Source: CAVZLD01 sp964522605
Lineage (GTDB): Bacteria > Planctomycetota > Planctomycetia > Pirellulales > Pirellulaceae
Assembly (NCBI GenBank): GCA_964522605.1
Contig: CAZFWV010000136.1
Coordinates: 1 to 16,024, forward strand
Reading direction: 5' to 3'
Length of the DNA stretch: 16,024 nt
The notes below the pieces were generated by a model, which was not told where the DNA came from, did not search any database, and saw only the letters and a list, made by a program, of their open reading frames with translations. Position numbers and translations under genes: made by a program. Of the stretch, positions 7,015-14,400 are shown piece by piece (positions within the stretch are counted from its first letter, which is position 1; every line of letters begins with the position of its first letter).

Positions 7015-7608
7015 ATGTTCTCATTTGACCCACAAAAATATGGAGTCGTCGTGGCGGAGTTGCTCGATCGGGAGCGACTGTGTGAACTCGGGCCGGGTTG
7101 CCCCGTGGCGTCGGCTCGCACGACGCTGGAGCAGCTCACACCGCGCGAACTGTTTGGGGGTCAAGAGCCGGTCGACTCCTCGATGGCGGCCTGCTGTACG
7201 TCGGGCCTCTGGCTCTGGCACGATTATCTTGAGCAGTCGCACACGATCAGTCAGGGAATCTCCACCCCGAGTGGCAGTTATTGGCACGCAGTCATGCACC
7301 GTCGCGAACCGGATGATGGCAATGCGAAGTACTGGTTCCGACGTGTCGGACACCATCCGGTCTTTCCGCAGTTGCGGCAGGCGACAGCGCACCTCGCATC
7401 GACGGGCCCGCACGCAGCGCTGGCTGACCGTCTGCTGCAATCGCCCGACTGGGATGCCTTTTTCTTTGTCGACTTGTGTTCCAACGCCAGGCGGACGCAT
7501 GGCGAACTGGAACAACTCTGCCGCGAAATCGCTCGCGTCGAATGGCAACTCTTGTTCGACTACTGTTGGACGGAAGCAAGGGGGGCGAGACGGGATCCTC
7601 TCGGATGA
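7015..7608 (+). CDS. Conserved protein of unknown function (SYWHAVMHRRE / NAKYWFRRVG type)
   Basis: The 197-aa soluble protein has no signal peptide or membrane helix. A striking block rich in aromatic, His and Arg residues lies at about 86-114 (SGSYWHAVMHRREPDD, then GNAKYWFRRVGHHP). Upstream is a helix with paired cysteines (C60, C61) and the WLWHDYLEQSH segment. The C-terminal third is helical (CREIARVEWQLLFDYCW). I have an impression of similar uncharacterised proteins in planctomycetes and other bacteria, but know no established function. The dense invariant-looking His/Trp/Tyr/Arg cluster suggests a ligand or catalytic pocket; that is inference. It is transcribed divergently from the S1 gene and converges on the DUF255 gene with only an 18-nt gap. 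Confidence 0.7.
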   Translation: MFSFDPQKYGVVVAELLDRERLCELGPGCPVASARTTLEQLTPRELFGGQEPVDSSMAACCTSGLWLWHDYLEQSHTISQGISTPSGSYWHAVMHRREPDDGNAKYWFRRVGHHPVFPQLRQATAHLASTGPHAALADRLLQSPDWDAFFFVDLCSNARRTHGELEQLCREIARVEWQLLFDYCWTEARGARRDPLG

Positions 7609-7626
7609 CAACTTGATGTCACTCGA

Positions 7627-9693
7627 TCAGTTCTGCAGTTGTTTCCACAGCTGCTGTGCCTGTTCTCGGCCACGGACAGGTTGTTGGCAAGTTCCGTGCT
7701 GGCAGACGTAGACCGTCGGCGATTCGTCCAGCAGTTGCTTTCCCGCGAAAAGCGGATCGAGGCGGGCTGAATCTTCGGCGGAGCTGGTCGCGGAGCGGCA
7801 GGCAAGTACCGAGTGCGGGAGAAAGACGCGGTTCAGATCTTCAATCGTGTTTGCGACGGCCGGTTCCGCTGGGTCACCCACGACGACGATCTCGTAAAGC
7901 GGGCCGAGCCACAGATCGAGTGCGATCAACATCTGTCCGGCCGCTGCGGGGATGCGTTGAAGAATCCCACTTGCGGCCGTCAGAATCTGTTCCGCGGCTT
8001 CCAGATAATCGGCGCGGCTGGTCAGCCTTCCCAGTCGGATCAGTGCGATCGCAGCCAAGGAATTCCCGCCGGGTACGGCGTTGTCATACAGGTCTTTCGC
8101 GCGGACGATCAGCTTCTCGTGGTCGCGGGCCGTGAAGAATAACGCGCCGCCGTCAGGATCGCGAAAATCTTCCAGCATGACGTCCAGCAGATCGCCCGCC
8201 CAATCAATCCAGGTTTCATCGAGTGTGACCTCATAGAGCGAAATCAGGGCATTCGCCAGCGTGCTGTAGTCGTCCAGGTAGGCATCCAGTTTTGCTTCGT
8301 CGTTGCGCCAACAGTGAAGCAACCGTCCGTCCGGCTTCCGCAGATGCTGCCGCAAAAAACGAGCCGCGTTCGTGGCTGCCTGATGATAGCGAGGTTCGTT
8401 CAGCGCACGGGACGCGCGCGCCAACGCATCGATCATCAGTCCATTCCAGGCGACCAGAATCTTGTCGTCTTTGCCCGGTCGGATCCGCTGCTGCCGTACC
8501 TCCAGCAGACGCATCCGATCCTCGGCCATCTGCTGTTGCAATTGTTCGGGGTCGATCTTCAGGTGATGACCGCATTGCTCCCACGTTCGGGGTAAGTGGA
8601 GGATGTTCCGTCCCTCGAAGTTGCCACCTTCGCTGACGTCGTAGACGTAACAGAACTGTCGCGCTCGTTCGGGACCCAGTACACGCTCGATCTCGGCGGG
8701 CGTCCAGACGTAGTATTTTCCTTCTTCGCCTTCGCTATCGGCATCCTCCGTACTGTGGAATCCGCCTTGGGAGTCCGTCATGTCGCGCAGTACGTAATCG
8801 AGGATTTCGCGCACGACAGCCGCATCGCGCGGATCGCCTCCCGCCAGATAGGCGTCGACATAGGTCGCGGCCAGCAGTCCGTTGTCGTACAGCATCTTCT
8901 CGAAATGCGGCACCAGCCAGCGTGCGTCGACGCTGTAACGCGCAAATCCGCCGCCGAGATGATCGTAGATGCCTCCAGCAGCCATTCGGTCCAGCGTTGT
9001 GCGGACCATCGAATGAAGGTCCTCTTGCCCGAACCTCTTCGCCAGTCGCAATAGTAACTGCAGATCCATCGCATGTGGGAACTTTGGTGCGGCTCCGAAG
9101 CCACCGTGAACCGGGTCAAAGGACTGTCGCAGACCTTCGGCGGCCGCCGAGAGGAGCGATTCATCCAAGTCCGTCGACGGCACCTGCGCCGTACTGATCG
9201 AGGCAATATGTTCCGTCAGTTTCTTCGCCTGTGCGCTGGTTTCCTCACGGCGCTGCTGCCACGCTTCGGCTACGGCATGGAGGACCTGGTCGAAACCCGG
9301 CATTCCCATTCGGGCACGGGGCGGCCAATAGGTTCCTCCGTAAAACGGTTCCAGATCGGGTGTCAGGAAGACGGACATCGGCCAGCCGCCACGACCACTG
9401 ATCGCCTGGACCGCCTGCATGTAGATTTGGTCCAGATCCGGACGTTCCTCGCGGTCCACCTTGACGCACACAAAGTGCTCGTTCATCAATTTGGCAATCT
9501 GCGGGTCCTCAAAGCTTTCATGCTCCATCACGTGACACCAGTGACACGCCGAGTAGCCAATCGACAAGAAGATTGGACGGTCTTCCTGCCGCGCCCGCTG
9601 CAGGGCCTCGGACCCCCACGGATACCAGTCCACGGGATTCTCCGCATGTTGCAGCAAGTAAGGGCTGGATTCATGAGAAAGTCGATTTGGCAT
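7627..9693 (-). CDS. Thioredoxin-domain protein of the DUF255/YyaL (SSP411) family
   Basis: The 688-aa protein begins with the family signature NRLSHESSPYLLQHAENPVDWYPW. A thioredoxin-fold domain (about 1-125) follows with the redox motif C50-H-W-C53 in GYSACHWCHVMEHESF. Next come KVDREERPDLD and GRGGWPMSVFLTPD, also typical of the family. Residues from about 170 to 560 resemble an alpha/alpha-barrel of the glycosidase/epimerase kind (HFEKMLYDNGLL, DADSEGEEGKYYVWTPAEI, KDDKILVAWNGLMIDA, DNAVPGGNS). The C-terminus has a second Cys pair (C664, C669; VCQHGTCQQPV). The length is normal for the family, whose substrate is unresolved; a redox-linked or sugar-related role is suggested in the literature. 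GAGG lies 5 nt before the ATG. It is single in its strand block and convergent with the unknown gene at 7015. Confidence 0.92.
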   Translation of the reverse strand: MPNRLSHESSPYLLQHAENPVDWYPWGSEALQRARQEDRPIFLSIGYSACHWCHVMEHESFEDPQIAKLMNEHFVCVKVDREERPDLDQIYMQAVQAISGRGGWPMSVFLTPDLEPFYGGTYWPPRARMGMPGFDQVLHAVAEAWQQRREETSAQAKKLTEHIASISTAQVPSTDLDESLLSAAAEGLRQSFDPVHGGFGAAPKFPHAMDLQLLLRLAKRFGQEDLHSMVRTTLDRMAAGGIYDHLGGGFARYSVDARWLVPHFEKMLYDNGLLAATYVDAYLAGGDPRDAAVVREILDYVLRDMTDSQGGFHSTEDADSEGEEGKYYVWTPAEIERVLGPERARQFCYVYDVSEGGNFEGRNILHLPRTWEQCGHHLKIDPEQLQQQMAEDRMRLLEVRQQRIRPGKDDKILVAWNGLMIDALARASRALNEPRYHQAATNAARFLRQHLRKPDGRLLHCWRNDEAKLDAYLDDYSTLANALISLYEVTLDETWIDWAGDLLDVMLEDFRDPDGGALFFTARDHEKLIVRAKDLYDNAVPGGNSLAAIALIRLGRLTSRADYLEAAEQILTAASGILQRIPAAAGQMLIALDLWLGPLYEIVVVGDPAEPAVANTIEDLNRVFLPHSVLACRSATSSAEDSARLDPLFAGKQLLDESPTVYVCQHGTCQQPVRGREQAQQLWKQLQN

Positions 9694-10001
9694 CAGTACC
9701 TCGTTCTAGAGTCTACGCGGACCTATCAGCCCTTGCCTTCCTTGGGTTATTGGCGCTGAAAGCGATTACATAGCGCAGTGGCCCGGCCAAAGGCCAATTT
9801 CATTGTGTCCCGGAGTATCGTCCTCGTTATCACACACAAGTCGAGCGACACCAAAGATCAAAGAGAAACCACGGACCGAACGGATGAGACGGATGTCCAC
9901 CGATTGATCGGTGTCGATCCGTACTCTCCGTCACATCCGTGGTTTCCCCATTCTCTTTCGGTCCGACCTGAACGCGATTTCCTCTCGCTCGATTCGTTCG
10001 A
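9694..10001. other. 308-bp intergenic gap between the DUF255 gene and panB
   Basis: The gap holds the upstream region of the DUF255 gene (no clear -35/-10 found) and an inverted repeat at about 9860-9960. A plus-strand frame through it (9778-10035) encodes a low-complexity Thr/Asp/Arg-rich peptide produced by the repeat and is not accepted as a gene. Confidence 0.6.
9860..9960. repeat. Degenerate inverted repeat built of ACGGAtg units
   Basis: AAACCACGGA (9866-9875) pairs with TCCGTGGTTT (9936-9945). Outside these, AAAGAG and CTCTTT also match. Inside, ACGGATG-like units on one side mirror CATCCGT/CTCCGTC units on the other. The centre has a tight hairpin, CACCGAT-TG-ATCGGTG, at 9898-9913. 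It lies downstream of panB and could end its transcript; it looks like a dispersed planctomycete-type repeat. Confidence 0.6.
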
Positions 10002-10808
10002 CTACTCAAACGATTGGTCTTTGCCGGGAAAGTGACCGTGGCGAACGTCTTCCAGATATTGAGTGACCGCCTGATGGACTTGCTGTTTCAAGTCGGCGTA
10101 GGGTCGCACATGCTTTGGCAACCGTCCCTGCGTAAGTCCGAGCAGATCGTGCAGGACCAGGATTTGTCCGTCGCAGTCGGGCCCCGCTCCGATCCCAATT
10201 GTGGGGATCTGTAGTGTTTGCGTGATGTGAGCTGCCAGGGAAGCTGGAATGCACTCCAGCACAATGGCAAAAGCACCGGCCTGTTCGGCCGCGACGGCGT
10301 CCGTCACTAATTGATCCGTATTTCTTTGGACTCGATAACCACCCAATTGGTGGACACTTTGCGGACGCAATCCCACGTGGGCCATGACCGGGATTCCCGC
10401 CGACACCAGACCCGAGATCACGTCCGCCTGGTCGGCGCCGCCCTCCAGCTTGACGGCTTGCGCTCGCGTTCGCTTCAAGATCCGACCGGCGCTTTCGATC
10501 GCGGCGAATACGCCCAAGTGATAACTTGGAAAAGGCATGTCGACGACGACCAGGGCCCGTTTGACCGCTCGCCCCACCATTTCGGCGTGGTAGATCATTT
10601 CGTCGAGCGTAACGGGGAGCGTGCTGTCGTGCCCTTGGACGACCATCGAAAGGCTGTCGCCAACCAGAATTCCTTCCAGACCACACTGATCGACTAACGA
10701 CGCGAGGGCGAAATCGTAGGCGGTCAGCATCGTGATCTTCCGCGCTTCACCCTTCATCGCGCGAAAAGCGGGCACCGTCATACGTTCGGGCGGCACTTGG
10801 CGAGACAT
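10002..10808 (-). CDS. panB: 3-methyl-2-oxobutanoate hydroxymethyltransferase (ketopantoate hydroxymethyltransferase)
   Basis: This cytoplasmic enzyme transfers a hydroxymethyl group from 5,10-methylenetetrahydrofolate to 2-oxoisovalerate, giving ketopantoate, the first committed step to pantothenate and CoA. The 268-aa TIM-barrel protein has the usual length and signatures: TAYDFALA, VGDSLSMVVQGHDSTLPVTLDEM (metal ligand D51), VVDMPFPSY (D90), KLEGG (E122), AHVGLRPQSVHQLGGYRVQ, the catalytic E185 in VLECIPASLA, and GIGAGPDCDGQILVLHDLLGL. The start is ATG 10808 with GAGG about 7 nt upstream. A GTG at 10820 would overlap the previous stop as GTGA and add MRFA, and cannot be excluded. It follows the small acidic protein gene closely and is probably co-transcribed with it. 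No panC or panD is visible in the window. Confidence 0.95.
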   Translation of the reverse strand: MSRQVPPERMTVPAFRAMKGEARKITMLTAYDFALASLVDQCGLEGILVGDSLSMVVQGHDSTLPVTLDEMIYHAEMVGRAVKRALVVVDMPFPSYHLGVFAAIESAGRILKRTRAQAVKLEGGADQADVISGLVSAGIPVMAHVGLRPQSVHQLGGYRVQRNTDQLVTDAVAAEQAGAFAIVLECIPASLAAHITQTLQIPTIGIGAGPDCDGQILVLHDLLGLTQGRLPKHVRPYADLKQQVHQAVTQYLEDVRHGHFPGKDQSFE

Positions 10809-10816
10809 CGCAAACC

Positions 10817-11230
10817 TCACAGCCCGTGCAGAAAGTCTCGGATGTCGTCCAACATTTCGTCCACGTTATCCTGCCGAAGACCTGACCGGTACTCGACCAC
10901 CGCCTTCTCGAAATCCTTTAACTTGTCGCGATCACTTTTGCGGATCTCCAGTGAGAGTTCGTGGTCTTGGATTCCCGGCAATTGTTGCAGCTCGTCAATC
11001 GATCGCACCCGAAGACGGACTTCGTCGGACAGCATTCCGTAATCACAGGCGAAGTCCGCGAGATTGTCCCAAGAAATCAGAACCGCTTGCACATCGGCGT
11101 CCAAAAAATGCTGATTCTGATTGTCCGCATCCTGAAACGCGAGACGAATTCCTTCCTGATTGACGATTGCCATGCCTTGAATCTCGATGACGATGCCAAA
11201 CAGGCGGCTCAAGCGAAATTGCAGCATCAT
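10817..11230 (-). CDS. Small acidic protein of unknown function upstream of panB
   Basis: The 137-aa soluble protein (MMLQFRLSRLFGIVIEIQG...) has a beta-rich N-terminal two thirds (IVIEIQGMAIVNQEGIRLAF, AVLISWDNLADFACDYG, VRLRVRSIDEL, ELSLEIRKSDRDKLKDFEKAV). This could be a PH-like domain, since strands followed by a single helix with a SWDNL-type motif suggest that fold. A charged C-terminal helix ends DEMLDDIRDFLHGL. AGGA lies 8 nt before ATG 11230; an in-frame start at 11371 would add an unlikely N-terminus and lies right at the predicted transcription start. The stop is 8 nt before the panB ATG, or overlaps its GTG, so the two are likely translated together. No named family is recognised and the PH-like idea is weak. 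Confidence 0.65.
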   Translation of the reverse strand: MMLQFRLSRLFGIVIEIQGMAIVNQEGIRLAFQDADNQNQHFLDADVQAVLISWDNLADFACDYGMLSDEVRLRVRSIDELQQLPGIQDHELSLEIRKSDRDKLKDFEKAVVEYRSGLRQDNVDEMLDDIRDFLHGL

Positions 11231-11380
11231 GGCAGTGGTCCTATTGAACGGTGCGTCATCCGTGGGCTGGGAGGTCGAACGGAAGTCCGGCGAAGTTTGG
11301 GAAAGCGATCGATTCTGGAGACCTTTGGCCGCGCAATCCTGAATCGGACACTTCCTTGGGGGATCCAGCACGGCGTGGTC

Positions 11381-11386
11381 ATTATA
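11381..11386 (-). promoter_or_regulatory. TATAAT -10 element upstream of the small acidic protein and panB
   Basis: A perfect TATAAT reads on the minus strand 40-45 nt past the stop of the giant gene. No good -35 is found at 16-18 nt spacing. If active, it separates panB expression from the giant gene and leaves a leader of about 140 nt (11373-11231). Confidence 0.4.
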
Positions 11387-11425
11387 GCGTTGTCGGTCAG
11401 GAGGTGCGTCCCCTGGACCTGTGAC

Positions 11426-14400
11426 TTACGAACCGGGGGCTGATGATGATTCAGGGTGACCCGTACGAGTTTGGCAATCGTCGGATACCGATTCCTGACT
11501 CGCGACCGTTGATCGCTTCGCAGCGAACAGCTTCAGCCATCCGCCCTTCTGTCGCTTATTTAGCGCGCGGATTTCCTCGACCGCCTGCTGGCGACTGATT
11601 CGCTCGGACTGCAGGTCGCGATAGACCTGATCGGCTTGTTGCCGCCGACGAAGGGCATCCTGAACGTCGAGGAATTGTTCGCACGCCCGCAGGACGGAGC
11701 GCAGCCAACCGGTCTGCTGCGGTGCAGAGGAGTTATCTTGGCGGAGGAGTGACTCGTTTTCGGCGATACTTTCGTCCAGTTTCTGTTGAATCAATTCCAA
11801 CTGGATCTGGATCTCGGGATTTGCTGCGGCGGGCGAAGTGCGGACCCGCTGCAAGCTCTGTTTCACCCGTTCCTGACATAATTGACCGAACTGCGGCATT
11901 TCGTTGAGCGACTGGAGTCCCCTGCGAACGGAAAGGTCATCCGATTGCTCTAAGGATTGGCACGCCTGGTGACAACTATCCCAGGCCTGGAAGCGGTAGA
12001 TGAAGTCCAGCCCCGTGCCTTTGATGTTCTGGATCCCCATGACCCGATTCCGATAGCCGGGTGGAGTTTCCTGTACGATGTCGCGAATGATCTCCTCGCC
12101 CGTCGCGTCGTAATTGGAAACAATCACGAGTTTCTGCTCGAACCACGTCCGCAGTTGTTTGCGGAACTGCCGATCGAGGGACGATCGGTCTGCCGGACCT
12201 GTTTGCCGAATTGCGCTCGCCAGTGCCTCATATTCTCGCAGGCTTTGCAGCAATTTCTGCTGATGGCCCGTGATCTCCGTTGCCCGCGACGCGGGTACGT
12301 TGCATTCGGTCAAGCGGGTGCGGAGCAGCGAAGGGTTGTCCCAACTCTCCTGAATCAGCGCGTCCGCAGGACGACGCAGGTGCGACACGATGTCGGACAG
12401 CATCTTGCGGAGCGCCGTCTGAACATGGTGCGCCGTGGACGGTTGGCGGAACTTGCGGGCCGCACGCAGGAGGGCGTCCAGCGCGTGGTTCGGATCCAGG
12501 TTTCCTTGAGCGTCGACGAGTGTCCAGGTTTCTTCTTGAGCTTCCCAGGCTTCCCAGATGAACCCGAGCAGGCCTTTCAGGTTGCCGCCGATCAGGAAGT
12601 GTCGATCGGCTTCCAGATCGTTGACAAGAATCGAAGCGAAGACGCGCGAGCGGGCCACACGATCGGCGCGGTTATTTACGACCGTGGACACCCAAACACC
12701 GATCTGCTCATGCGGATCGTGCTGGTCGTATCCGGTTCGTTTCCAGTTGCCTAGTGTGCCAAACCGTTCATTGGCCGACATCCCATTGGTGAACTCGATC
12801 GTCCGGCCGCGGATGCGCGATTCGGGGAATGTCTTCAGCACACCCAGATCGGGAACCAGGCGATCGGCCATTCCTTTCAGTGCCACGTCGTAGGGGCAGC
12901 CAAGTTCTTCCGCCACTGCGGCGACCAGCGCGATGTTGTCTGGATGTTCCTGGTAGGGAAAACGAGCCAAGATGTCTTCGGGAATCAAGCCGGCCTCCAG
13001 CCACCCAATGCCGCGTAAGGTGGTGCCCACGCGCTCACAGCGGGCTTGCAGGATCGGCCGCATTTGTTCTTCCGTCGTGATCACGTGGGATTCTGGGGGA
13101 ATGAAGCCTGCGATGGTGGAGGCCACATTGAATCCGGCCGGCCCTTGGAGATCCTCATGGTCGGGATAGGTATTCGTGATCGTGGCCAAGTCGTCCTGCG
13201 TCCATTGACGCTGCAACACATCGACGTAGGCGGGCGTCAGCCCCATACATTCCCACAAGAATACGGACGGCTGCAGGTTAGCAGCGAATCGCAGCAGATT
13301 CGCGTGTTCCCAGATCGTAGCCTTGTCGTAGGGGCGGAAGAGCGGGATTTCGAGCGGCTCACCGAAAGCGTGGGCTTGAATGAACATCGCCTCGCAACCG
13401 GTCGTTTTTGAGACCAAGGCATGGCCGAGTGTTCCCAGCAAGGCAGCCTTCAGACGTTCGGTGCCGGACTTGCCACGCGTTCCCCAGCCTCCCAGTGACA
13501 AGGGAATGGCACGACGCGCCCGACGCAGACGAAAATTCGCGTATCCGTGCTTCGCCAGAAAGAACACCAGAAAGGCGGCTGCGAACCACGCCAGATGCAC
13601 CAAGGAATTCTCGAATGCGGATGCGAAGTAGTAGGCATAATCGCGGAGAAGACTCCCCAGCCAGGGCAACACGGGTACGCTGAAGATCGCGACCAGACAG
13701 GCAAAGAACTGCTGAACGTCCGCATCTTCCGCAACCGGCTTATCTCGTTCATTCCGGTAAGGTCGAAAGCGAACGTCGAAACCGAGTCGCCGCATGTTCT
13801 GCACATATTTTTGCGGGCTGACCGAGGGGGACTGGTCCCAGTTTCGGGGAGCCGCGTAATGTGAGAACCGCAAGTTCAGCCGAATCCACGCTGCCAGGCA
13901 GCGGACCAAGCTGCGCGGGGCGCGGACCTCGGTTACTCCCTCACTGGAATAGAATCGCGCGGTCCGAGCCCAGAAGAGACTCCGTGACAACAACGACAAA
14001 AAGTCATCTGTCAGCGGCAGAAACGATCGCCATGTGCCATCACTCGCGATGTACAACGGTTCGCCCGGTACCTTGGTCTCGCTCAGCTCTCCCAAAATCC
14101 GCGACGGCGCGCGGATCAGCGCCTTCGACACGCGACCGATCGTGTGCGGAAACGCTTGACGTTTGTCCGTCGCCGGATGCCAGAATTCGTGCCAGGCACG
14201 CCAAAAACGAAAGCCAAATGCGGGCTGCTTGACCAGTCGATAACCGAACCAACTCGCTTCGAGGTCGTAACCAAAATCATCTTGCGCCAGAACCGCCAGG
14301 GTGCGCCCAATCTGTTCTTGCTGCAGGCCCCGCAGCCAAACACGCGGCAGCCGACACCCTTCCCCCGGCGCAAGGCAGCGTGCGCGTTTCCTCAGCCGCT

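Noticed and set aside
7021..7611. 196-aa minus-strand frame covering the unknown gene at 7015
   Set aside because: The plus-strand frame has a good Shine-Dalgarno and a coherent motif-rich protein; the antisense product is compositionally random.
9778..10035. 85-aa plus-strand frame between the DUF255 gene and panB
   Set aside because: It is low-complexity sequence from the ACGGATG-unit repeat and runs antisense into panB.
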